From Microcaldota archaeon (GTDB lineage: Archaea > Micrarchaeota > Micrarchaeia > Micrarchaeales > CABMGC01), in assembly GCA_021810375.1 (NCBI GenBank), contig JAJZJB010000006.1, positions 1 to 35,932 of the forward strand: a stretch of 35,932 nucleotides of DNA, read 5' to 3'. Shown piece after piece: positions 17,161-24,985 of this stretch. The notes under the pieces were generated by a model. The model was not told the origin of the DNA. It saw only the letters and a program-made list of their open reading frames with translations, and did no database searches. The translations under genes were made by a program, and so were the position numbers. Each line of letters starts with the position of its first letter. The first letter of the stretch is position 1.

Positions 17161-17709
17161 CTAAGCAAGCCTGCCCTTCATGTACCTCTTCAGTTTCAGC
17201 ACCGCTTTCATCCTGTGCGAGATCCTGTTCTTTTCATACTCTCCCATTTCTGCGAAAGTCTTTGACTGGCCGCGCGGAATAAAGATGGAATCAAATCCAA
17301 ATCCATTCCTGCCTCGCACCGTATAGGACATGTACCCGTCTACCCTTCCCGAGAAGTGCTTCAGCACCTTCCCATCATAAAAAACGATGCATGCCTCGGC
17401 CGTTGCCTCTCTGTCCGTATATGGCCTCAACATCCTGCAAATGCCTGTGCATCCGACTGTTAGCACCATGAACTTGATTAATGCACCCGGAAAGCCCTTG
17501 AGCGCATTGATATACAAGGCCGTATCCTCGACTATGACTGGCTTTCTTGTTATTGCGTATGCACGTTTTGCCTTGTCTATTGCTACTGTTGCCGCGTCTA
17601 TTCCCTGGATCTCGTCAAGCTCTATGCTCCTGCTTTTTATATTCATGTCAAGGATCTTTCTTACTTCCTCAAGCTTGTGCCTGTTTGACGTTATGAAATA
17701 TACTTCCAT
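17161..17709 (-). CDS. rdgB: XTP/dITP pyrophosphatase (HAM1/RdgB family)
   Basis: ITSNRHKLEEVRKIL; VEDTALYINALKGFPGALIKF; GRNGFGFDSIFIPRG; ISHRMKA. Confidence 0.92.
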   Translation of the reverse strand: MEVYFITSNRHKLEEVRKILDMNIKSRSIELDEIQGIDAATVAIDKAKRAYAITRKPVIVEDTALYINALKGFPGALIKFMVLTVGCTGICRMLRPYTDREATAEACIVFYDGKVLKHFSGRVDGYMSYTVRGRNGFGFDSIFIPRGQSKTFAEMGEYEKNRISHRMKAVLKLKRYMKGRLA

Positions 17710-17714
17710 TGGAA

Positions 17715-19049
17715 TCAGTTGTTCGGTACCAAGCTGTCGAGTATGAATTCCGGCCTGTAAGACATTATCGCATCGTATGCTTCTCCTGTGCCGAAGAAGA
17801 GCACAGGCACATTCGTCTCACTGAGTATAGAAAGCGTGTTACCTCCCTTCGCATCCGCATCTAGCTTGGTGAGTATTATTCCATCAAGCTTAACGGCCTC
17901 GTCGAACTCCCTGACCTGGTTCAGAAGGGCATTGCCTGTTATGCTCTCTCCGACGAATATCTTCATGTCGGGCTTTGCAACCCTGACCATCTTCTTTATT
18001 TCCTCCATAAGGCTCTTGTTTGTTTCCTGCCTTCCCGCGCTGTCTATAAGGACTACATCAATTCTGTGTGCCTTTGCATAAGCTATCGCATCGAATGAAA
18101 CGCTCGCAGGGTCTGCGCCATAAATGCCTTTTATTACCGGAACTCCAAGCTTGCTGGCATGATATGCCGTCTGCTCTATTGCGGCTGCCCTGAAAGTGTC
18201 ACTTGCCGAGAGCACACATGTGAATCCATTGTCCATGAGCATTTTAGTAAGCTTTGCCATCGCAGTTGTCTTTCCTGCGCCATTAGGCCCTATGAAGAGT
18301 ATCCGGAAGGGATCGCCGCTGCCCTTCTTTGACCTAGCCCTTGCAATCATGTCTACATCGCTGCCCTTGCTAAGCACCGACAGTATCGAATCCCTTATTA
18401 CCAATGTTATATTGCGCTGCAGGTTCTTTGACTCTATCGGCTTTGAGGTCAACTCCTGTTCCATCCTGTTGAGTATCTTCTCGGTCACTTCATAATTCAC
18501 GTCTGACTGGAGGAGAGAGATCCTGAGCTGTTCCATGAATGGTTCTACATCCTGATGGCTGACCTTGACCTCCTTGAATACAATGCCCTTCAGTCTGGTG
18601 CCTAGCGTTACCTTCTGCTCCGGCTGCCTTGCTGCGGGTCTGGGAACCGCTCGTTCCACAGGTTCTTTATACTCGTGTGCCTGCCTTCCCGCAGTATCTT
18701 CTTTCCTGATCTCTGCCTGACGCGATCCCTCACCATGCTCCTGAAAAGCCATGCGCGTATCTTTAACCTGCCCAGCATGTGGATCCTGCCTGGCCTCTAC
18801 CTGCCTTTCCTCTTCCCTGCGCTCTTTCTGCTCATGCACCTTAACCGCATCAGGCGCTGGTTTTACCAGCGGTTCTGCTCCATGCTCCCGCTCCGCCTCC
18901 TGCATCGTGGCATGCTTCTCCATAATAGCTGCGCTTTCCTTCTCGTGTCCAGCATCGTCCTTTTTCTCTTCCTGCCTTATCTCCTCCTCTTCCTTCTTGG
19001 CTATAGAATCTATAAAATTAGAGAACTTCTTCTTCAGGCCTTCAAACAT
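17715..19049 (-). CDS. ftsY: Signal recognition particle receptor FtsY
   Basis: FIGPNGAGKTTAMAKLTKML; SASDTFRAAAIEQ; LIDSAGRQETN; TKLDADAKGGNTLSI; charged N-terminal A-domain. Confidence 0.95.
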   Translation of the reverse strand: MFEGLKKKFSNFIDSIAKKEEEEIRQEEKKDDAGHEKESAAIMEKHATMQEAEREHGAEPLVKPAPDAVKVHEQKERREEERQVEARQDPHAGQVKDTRMAFQEHGEGSRQAEIRKEDTAGRQAHEYKEPVERAVPRPAARQPEQKVTLGTRLKGIVFKEVKVSHQDVEPFMEQLRISLLQSDVNYEVTEKILNRMEQELTSKPIESKNLQRNITLVIRDSILSVLSKGSDVDMIARARSKKGSGDPFRILFIGPNGAGKTTAMAKLTKMLMDNGFTCVLSASDTFRAAAIEQTAYHASKLGVPVIKGIYGADPASVSFDAIAYAKAHRIDVVLIDSAGRQETNKSLMEEIKKMVRVAKPDMKIFVGESITGNALLNQVREFDEAVKLDGIILTKLDADAKGGNTLSILSETNVPVLFFGTGEAYDAIMSYRPEFILDSLVPNN

Positions 19050-19090
19050 CAGTGTCTCCCTCTCTACCAGTAGAATAATGCCTCAAAACA

Positions 19091-19522
19091 TTAGCCCTGC
19101 CTTAGTGCAGCCATCCTATATGATATATCAAATAGCTCCTTCTCAACTTTCTGCCTCTCTCCGATCAGCCTAGACGCTGAGGTCTCGCTGTTCTTCATCG
19201 CAGTCTCAAGGAACTCCTTCGCCTCAGCGACCGTCTTCTCGACAAGGTAGCCTGCACCCACATATGTCATCATTTTGTCGATCTTGCTAACCGTTGCCCC
19301 TATATACGTGCCTCCCTCAGTGTTAAGGAGCACGTGCGAGTTCTCCAATGACTTCGCATTGTCTATTATCTCTATGCTCCTCGCCACAGCTTCCCTGGCG
19401 AGATTGTATGTCGCTATCTGCTCATTTAGCATGTCATATTGCTGAGTATAAACGTTCTGCAGGTACTGCAGCTGTGCCATAGCCTCCTGTACATCCTGCT
19501 GTGATATCTCCTCGTCTGCCAT
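19091..19522 (-). CDS. pfdA: Prefoldin subunit alpha
   Basis: Coiled-coil MADEEISQQDVQEAMAQLQYLQNVYTQQYDMLNEQI; TEGGTYIGATVSKIDKMMTYVGAGYLVEKTVAEA; located next to ftsY and eif6. Confidence 0.88.
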   Translation of the reverse strand: MADEEISQQDVQEAMAQLQYLQNVYTQQYDMLNEQIATYNLAREAVARSIEIIDNAKSLENSHVLLNTEGGTYIGATVSKIDKMMTYVGAGYLVEKTVAEAKEFLETAMKNSETSASRLIGERQKVEKELFDISYRMAALRQG

Positions 19523-19579
19523 AAATAGCACCAATCATCATTGCCGTGCAATGCATATAAGCATTTCCAAGTTCCAGGG

Positions 19580-20245
19580 TCAGAGCCCTAACCCTTCTGC
19601 AATCCTCGCCATCTCGAATCCTGTCGTGTCCTCTCCTACAATCAGTCCGTTAGAGTTTGATATGGTGGAGAGGCGTATGCTGAGCGAGCCCAGATTTGCA
19701 GTAGACTGAGAATAGTTCTTGACAAAAGGCCTTATGGCATCAATGTCGTCATCTGCGGTGCGGTTGTTGAACACTATGCCTTTGTTAGTGAGTATATTGT
19801 TGGCACCTACCGTGTGGAAGCCACCCGCATTGAGCTTTATCGCTTCAACTCCAAGTGCCTTCTCTATCTGCCTTATCTCCGAGGTCTCATATTCTGAATT
19901 TACAATGGCTATCCTGTCGTTCGCCAGGATGTTGTTTCCCAGCGCATTGAGGTCTGTCTTGATCCTGTGCACTTCTATTCCTGGAAGCGCCTTCTTTATG
20001 CAGGCAACGTCTGCCTCGGTGGATATCTCGGGAAGCAGTATGGATCTCGAATTCGCCACTGCATATATGCCTATCAGGTCAGACCCGTCTATTGATATCT
20101 TAGCAGAGTCTACGCCAAGATTCTTCTTTATGATATCTGCGTGTTTCTCTCCTGCTGAGTTGCCTACCAACGCGAAAGAATCTGTTGCCAAGGCGAACGC
20201 GCCTATAAAGGAATTGCCGCCTATGCTCAGCTTTGCCACTCCCAT
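19580..20245 (-). CDS. eif6: Translation initiation factor aIF6
   Basis: GGNSFIGAFALATDSFALVG; five-fold pseudo-repeat with GNNILANDRIAIV and GANNILTNKGIVF. Confidence 0.94.
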   Translation of the reverse strand: MGVAKLSIGGNSFIGAFALATDSFALVGNSAGEKHADIIKKNLGVDSAKISIDGSDLIGIYAVANSRSILLPEISTEADVACIKKALPGIEVHRIKTDLNALGNNILANDRIAIVNSEYETSEIRQIEKALGVEAIKLNAGGFHTVGANNILTNKGIVFNNRTADDDIDAIRPFVKNYSQSTANLGSLSIRLSTISNSNGLIVGEDTTGFEMARIAEGLGL

Positions 20246-20259
20246 CTGAAATACCCGAA

Positions 20260-20775
20260 TCAGGCCTGGGTCCCGCCTGCAGGCACTTCGGCCTTTGGCT
20301 TTTCGTCCTGGATCTTCTTCGAAGGCTGTTTCTCTTCCTTCCTTTCTGCGGTCCCTTGCCCCGCCTCCTTTTTCTGTCCAACCTTCTTGCCTATGTCATT
20401 CGCAACTTCTTTCTGCACTTCCGCAGCGGCCTTCGTAGTCGTTGCAGCAGTCACGGCCTTCTTCTCCTCGGCTTTCTTTTCTATTACCTTCGCCGCTTTC
20501 TGCTCACCCGGCAGCGAGGCCTCGACAACACCTTCTGACTTGCTAATGCTTATCGTAATCGGCTTGAACTTATTCTTGTTATTGGCTTCCATATACTCGT
20601 TGAGCCTTTGGCTTATCTTTATCGATTCAGGAGACGACTTGAAGTGCCTTGCGATATGGTCCTTCAGGTAGCCTATGGCCTTCCTGTGCCTCCTGCTCTC
20701 GTGTATCTTTACAAGCTTGTTTCTGAGCTTTATCGTTATTGTTGATGTCGTAACCTTGGGTGTTGTGGTTGCCAT
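20260..20775 (-). CDS. rpl31e: Ribosomal protein eL31 (L31e) with long charged C-terminal tail
   Basis: STITIKLRNKLVKIHESRRHRKAIGYLKDHIARHFKSSPESIKISQRLNEYM core, followed by K/E/A-rich tail. Confidence 0.9.
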   Translation of the reverse strand: MATTTPKVTTSTITIKLRNKLVKIHESRRHRKAIGYLKDHIARHFKSSPESIKISQRLNEYMEANNKNKFKPITISISKSEGVVEASLPGEQKAAKVIEKKAEEKKAVTAATTTKAAAEVQKEVANDIGKKVGQKKEAGQGTAERKEEKQPSKKIQDEKPKAEVPAGGTQA

Positions 20776-20776
20776 T

Positions 20777-20935
20777 CTATCCCTTTATTCTGAGCTTGCT
20801 TCTCCTCCAATTCCTCTGTTTCTGGTTGTACTGTATGTTGCGGTGCGTCCTGACCATTGCCAGGATGGGCATCCTTCTGTTCATCTTTAACTTTTTACCT
20901 AGTCTGCGTTTCTTGTTGGCGCTTTTCTTTCCCAT
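20777..20935 (-). CDS. rpl39e: Ribosomal protein eL39 (L39e); absent from the supplied ORF track
   Basis: Manual translation MGKKSANKKRRLGKKLKMNRRMPILAMVRTHRNIQYNQKQRNWRRSKLRIKG* (52 aa); L39e NxxxRNWRRxKL signature; between PDCD5 and L31e. Confidence 0.95.
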   Translation of the reverse strand: MGKKSANKKRRLGKKLKMNRRMPILAMVRTHRNIQYNQKQRNWRRSKLRIKG

Positions 20936-20940
20936 TTAAT

Positions 20941-21264
20941 TCACTTGTGCTTGAATTCAATCTTTGTCTCTGGCCTGTATGTCAGTTTTGCAAGTATGCT
21001 CTTCAGTTGCTCTTCCGTTATCCTGCCTGTTGCCCGACCGCTCTGCGCCAGCGAGATCACGAGATCTATCAGCTGTGAATAGACCTCCCCGTTGGCCATC
21101 CTTACATTCATAAGCCGCTCATAGGCCTCCGGAGTGAGGACCTTGCGCGCCAGTTCCCTTTTCTGCTGCTCTACCTGCATCTGCCTGATACGCTTTGCGT
21201 ACGCCCTCCTTAACTTTTCCTGCTCTTCGTTTCCCTGCTGTTCTTCAGCTGCCACTTCCAGCAC
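20941..21264 (-). CDS. DNA-binding protein of the PDCD5/TFAR19 family
   Basis: RQMQVEQQKRELARKVLTPEAYERLMNVRMANGEVYSQLIDLVISLAQSGRATGRITEEQLKSIL. Confidence 0.93.
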   Translation of the reverse strand: MLEVAAEEQQGNEEQEKLRRAYAKRIRQMQVEQQKRELARKVLTPEAYERLMNVRMANGEVYSQLIDLVISLAQSGRATGRITEEQLKSILAKLTYRPETKIEFKHK

Positions 21265-21673
21265 CCTTGGCTATCTCGTTGGATATCTTGTCAACGAACG
21301 ACTTTCCTGTTGGGGTGATTACACGGCCCTGCCCTGTCTTCTTTACATAGCCTAGCGTCTCAAGCGCATCGAATGCGTCCTTGATGAGGCTGCCTCCAGC
21401 CCTGAAATGGTGGTGGCTGTGTACCAGGTGCCTCTTCCTGTTGCCATACCTTGTCCTCAAAGCGGAAACTCCCAGAGGGCCATTCAAATAAACCTGCCTC
21501 AGTATTGATGCGCATCTTACATACCAGAAATCCTGGTCTGCAGGCGGGCGCTCCTTCCCCGCCCCGCTCTTCACAAATTCTACATATCTCGGCTTCTTGA
21601 CATTGCTGGCCTTGAGCTTTCCGGCAGCTCTGCCTATGAACTCACTTGCGTCAACCTCCAATACATTTGCCAT
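21245..21673 (-). CDS. rps19e: Ribosomal protein eS19 (S19e)
   Basis: PPADQDFWYVRCASILRQVYLNGPLGVSALRTRYGNRKR...HHHFRAGGSLIKDAFDALETLGYVKKT. Confidence 0.95.
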   Translation of the reverse strand: MANVLEVDASEFIGRAAGKLKASNVKKPRYVEFVKSGAGKERPPADQDFWYVRCASILRQVYLNGPLGVSALRTRYGNRKRHLVHSHHHFRAGGSLIKDAFDALETLGYVKKTGQGRVITPTGKSFVDKISNEIAKGAGSGS

Positions 21674-21816
21674 GAAATAGCACCTGAATTGCTTCCTGAA
21701 TAAATAGCCTAAAACAGACTAGATTCAGCAGCTTTTATATGGGTACATCAGGTATTTATTAGTTGCTGTATTAATATCTATCGCATATCCTTGCAGATAT
21801 ATACAACGGTGAATTG

Positions 21817-22083
21817 ATGAAGCTAAACCTTATAGAAGACGAGAAAGAGAGCCTTGTGATAGAGTTCGAGGGAGTCGACAGGGGCATACCTGACCTGATA
21901 AAGAGCAAGCTTCTGGACAACAAGGACGTCAACTTCGCCAGTGTGGTCAAGGAGCACTTCGAAGTGAGCAAACCGCGCCTTGTGGTCAAGTCCGAAAAGA
22001 ACGCGAAGACCCTCGTGCTCAAGGCGATAGAGGATCTTGAGGACGAGTTGAAGGAACTGCAGTCTCAGGTCCCGAAGAAGTAA
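21817..22083 (+). CDS. rpoL: DNA-directed RNA polymerase subunit L (Rpo11)
   Basis: MKLNLIEDEKESLVIEFEGVDRGIPDLIKSKLLDNKDVNFASVVKEHFEVSKPRLVVKS. Confidence 0.88.
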   Translation: MKLNLIEDEKESLVIEFEGVDRGIPDLIKSKLLDNKDVNFASVVKEHFEVSKPRLVVKSEKNAKTLVLKAIEDLEDELKELQSQVPKK

Positions 22084-22088
22084 TAGTC

Positions 22089-22634
22089 ATGAAGCGAGGT
22101 ATCAGGGTGCTATCCCTGGACTGCTTCCCATTCTCATTCTCGGATAAGAGGACCAAGATGGTGGGAATAGTTGGGAGGCTTGGAGTTATAGAGGGGATCC
22201 TCTCATTCAGCGTAAGTGTTGACGGAGACGATTCAACAGAAAGTATAATAGATGCGGTCAAGCGGTCGAGGTTTTCTGGCCAGATACGTGTCCTTGCACT
22301 CAACGGTACAGTGACTGCAGGGCTTAATGCAATGGACTTGACACGACTTAAGAAAGATCTCAACGTGCAGCCCCTGGCTATCACGCGAAAGAGACCAAGG
22401 CACAAGCTCCTTGAATCTGTTGCAAGGAAAAGACTGGGCCGCAAGAGATCAAGCCTGATAAGCAAGTTAAACAACAGCTTAGAGACTGCGAAGATATCTG
22501 GATATTATGTTCAGCGCCTTAAAGGTTCGGTGAAGCCATCTGAAGAACTCGTGGAGCTCTGCGTTTCCCTTCTGCGCCTATCCCATCTTATTGCAAGTGG
22601 GGTGGCCAAAGGCGAATCTACGGGCAGGCTCTGA
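22089..22634 (+). CDS. DUF99 family protein (endonuclease dU-like)
   Basis: GIRVLSLDCFPFSF...VGIVGRLGVIEGILSFSVSVDGDDSTESIIDAVKRSRFSGQIRVLALNGTVTAGLNAMDL...ITRKRPRH. Confidence 0.82.
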   Translation: MKRGIRVLSLDCFPFSFSDKRTKMVGIVGRLGVIEGILSFSVSVDGDDSTESIIDAVKRSRFSGQIRVLALNGTVTAGLNAMDLTRLKKDLNVQPLAITRKRPRHKLLESVARKRLGRKRSSLISKLNNSLETAKISGYYVQRLKGSVKPSEELVELCVSLLRLSHLIASGVAKGESTGRL

Positions 22635-22677
22635 GAAAGTGCACAGATCTATCTATCCCCTCTCTTGCATGGGATAT

Positions 22678-22698
22678 TTATTGCTACTGTGGCAATAA
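22678..22698 (+). promoter_or_regulatory. 7-bp stem-loop TTATTGC-TACTGTG-GCAATAA in the agmatinase promoter/leader
   Basis: Perfect inverted repeat about 20 nt upstream of the GTG start; overlaps AT-rich TATA-like stretch. Confidence 0.5.
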
Positions 22699-22718
22699 CA
22701 AACATAAGGTCATAATCG

Positions 22719-23606
22719 GTGACTTCCGTGAAGATACTGAATGCAATGCCTCCGTATACGCTGTTCGGGGTCGAGAACGACTACAAAAACGCTAAGGTAG
22801 TAGTGCTTCCGATACCGTATGACTCTACCACTACGTACAAATCCGGGGCAAGGGACGGACCACATGCGATTATAGATGCGAGCAGGAACATGGAATTCTA
22901 CAGCGAAGAGCTCGATGGCGATGTAACCGAATTGGGAATATGCACGCTTGACGAGCTCTTTCCAAGCGTAAATTCCCCTGAGGAGACGGTTAATATGATC
23001 GAGAAGGAAGTGAGCCAGATACTTGACGACGGGAAGATACCCCTGTGCATAGGTGGCGATCACACTATTGCCGTTGGCCCAATCAGGGCAGTTGCAAAGA
23101 GAAACAAGGACTTCAGCGTAATACACTTCGATGCGCATTCGGATGCAAGGGATACATATGCGGGGAGCAAATACTGCCATGCATGCATAATGGCAAGGGC
23201 AAGGGAGGTTTGCGGCAGCTGCATAAGCGTTGGCGTCAGGAGCATAGACGCAGATAGCGCAAAGAAAGTCGGCAAGGAGATCATATACAGGAAGGATATG
23301 CATGACATGACATTAAAGCAAGTAATCGATGATATAGTAAAGAGAACAAGGGAAAAGGTCTACATAACAATTGATGTTGATGTTCTAGATCCTAGCGAAA
23401 TGCCAAGCACCGGCACTCCAGAGCCCGATGGGCTGAGATACTACGAACTTACCTCAATACTAAAAGGCATACTCTCTAAGAAGAAATTGCTGGGGTTAGA
23501 CTTCACGGAGCTCTCTCCCCCTGTAGGTAACAACCTCACTGCTCCAAACTTCCTTGTAGCCAAGCTAATATACACGGTGCTGGGCTATGCGTATTATAAC
23601 AAATAG
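22719..23606 (+). CDS. speB: Agmatinase/arginase (ureohydrolase) family protein
   Basis: GGDHTIAVGPIRAV, HFDAHSDARD, ITIDVDVLDPSEMPSTGTPEPDG; GTG start. Confidence 0.92.
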   Translation: MTSVKILNAMPPYTLFGVENDYKNAKVVVLPIPYDSTTTYKSGARDGPHAIIDASRNMEFYSEELDGDVTELGICTLDELFPSVNSPEETVNMIEKEVSQILDDGKIPLCIGGDHTIAVGPIRAVAKRNKDFSVIHFDAHSDARDTYAGSKYCHACIMARAREVCGSCISVGVRSIDADSAKKVGKEIIYRKDMHDMTLKQVIDDIVKRTREKVYITIDVDVLDPSEMPSTGTPEPDGLRYYELTSILKGILSKKKLLGLDFTELSPPVGNNLTAPNFLVAKLIYTVLGYAYYNK

Positions 23607-23634
23607 CAGAAGCCATATCCTGACGCTTTCCTGT

Positions 23635-23910
23635 TCAGAACGGATTTATCCCATACGAAGGAAGCACAGAGACTACGAAATCCCTCATCTCACTGAATTT
23701 CATTGCATAAAGGCTGCGGTACTCCCTCGGTTTTACCTCAAATGCATCTACATACTGCCATACATACCAGTAAAGATACTTCTCCTCGCTCTCACTGAGC
23801 TCAAGCCCTTCCCTGAACTTTCCAATAACGTGCTGCATAATTCCGGTGCTGTCGCTTGTATAATGGAAAGGGGCTTTCCATGTCCTGTTTGACTTTATCT
23901 GGATCTGCAT
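23635..23910 (-). CDS. Hypothetical protein, 91 aa
   Basis: ORF MQIQIKSNRTWKAPFHYTSDSTGIMQHVIG...PSYGINPF; own AT-rich upstream region; no family recognised. Confidence 0.6.
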   Translation of the reverse strand: MQIQIKSNRTWKAPFHYTSDSTGIMQHVIGKFREGLELSESEEKYLYWYVWQYVDAFEVKPREYRSLYAMKFSEMRDFVVSVLPSYGINPF

Positions 23911-23921
23911 ATTACCATCAA

Positions 23922-24031
23922 TTAATTGTGTGGTGAAGTATGCAGTGGGAAATTATGCTCTGGTTGGGTTTGTGGGATTTGGGTTCCTTCTATCAGAAAG
24001 AGTCCCACCAATGCATACTTCACTGTATAAT
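23922..24031. repeat. Long imperfect inverted repeat (possible structured RNA or leader hairpin)
   Basis: Arms GTGAAGTATGCA-GTGGGA (23933-23950) and TCCCAC-CAA-TGCATACTTCAC (24003-24023). Confidence 0.75.
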
Positions 24032-24078
24032 ATTATGGTTAACCATGTATAAATAGGCATTTAGGGCCATATTATGTT

Positions 24079-24203
24079 TACCCACATACAACCTGCAGAC
24101 AAATGCAATCCAAACTACTAAATATCATATACCCACAGATAATGCAGATTAGATGCTATAATAATTATACCCATATATAATACTGGGGAGCCAGAGTTAC
24201 CCA
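24079..24203. promoter_or_regulatory. Four direct copies of TACCCA[CT]A in the intergenic region
   Basis: TACCCA at 24079, 24130, 24168 and 24198; two copies share TACCCA-N4-TAATRC and the fourth reads TACCCATAATACC. Confidence 0.45.
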
Positions 24204-24213
24204 TAATACCTGT

Positions 24214-24981
24214 TCAGAGCTCCTTTACCATTCTGCTGGTTATTATCCTCTCAAGCTTATTCGCCAGGCTCTCCTTGCGCTTCTCGAACCTGACGATCTT
24301 CAGCTCTCTTTCCGAGAGTCTAACGGCTAACTTATCGCCCGGCTTCAGCTCCGCTATCCTCATCCCATCATAATCGAGTATGCCGTTGTACTTTGACAAT
24401 TCTATCTCTATTACCTTGCTTGCGTCTACCACTATCGGATTCCTGTACGGGCCATCAACATTGAGGAAGGTCAGGCAAAATACATCGGGGCTCAGTATCA
24501 GCGGCCCGCCTGCAGACCTATTGTATGCAGTCGACCCCGTCACTCCCGTTATCAGGATTCCGTCGCCGCCCATTATGTACGGATAAATCTCTTCCCGCGA
24601 GCCCTTGCTGACCTGGTAGACCTTGAAGTTGACCTCTCTGTGTATGTTCCTCAGCGTGGCCTCATTCACTGCGTAATACTTCCTGCCTTTGTGCGTTATC
24701 TCTATCTTGTTCTCAAGTTTCTCTATCAGGTACTTCCTGGCCTTGAGATTCTCTACCACAAAGTCTATGTCGTCTAGAGAAAGGTCAGAGTAGAAGCCGC
24801 TGCTGAGCGCCCTTCTGCTCCTTATCGGCAATATCGGCCCATCAAATTCCCGTGCGGCTCTAACAAATGCCCCATCGCCTCCTAACGCCACGCATATCTC
24901 GGCTTTTCCCGACACTTCAAATTCGTTCTTGAGCCTCTCTATCTCGGGGAAGTCTTCAGTAGCAACAATCTTTATTCTCAA
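24214..24981 (-). CDS. nadK: NAD kinase
   Basis: VALGGDGAFVRAAR; AVNEATLRN; GGDGILITGVTGSTAYNRSAGGPLILSP. Confidence 0.92.
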   Translation of the reverse strand: MRIKIVATEDFPEIERLKNEFEVSGKAEICVALGGDGAFVRAAREFDGPILPIRSRRALSSGFYSDLSLDDIDFVVENLKARKYLIEKLENKIEITHKGRKYYAVNEATLRNIHREVNFKVYQVSKGSREEIYPYIMGGDGILITGVTGSTAYNRSAGGPLILSPDVFCLTFLNVDGPYRNPIVVDASKVIEIELSKYNGILDYDGMRIAELKPGDKLAVRLSERELKIVRFEKRKESLANKLERIITSRMVKEL

Positions 24982-24985
24982 GCAC

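Noticed and set aside
22710-23303. 197-aa minus-strand ORF
   Set aside because: Antisense to agmatinase; composition typical of a shadow frame
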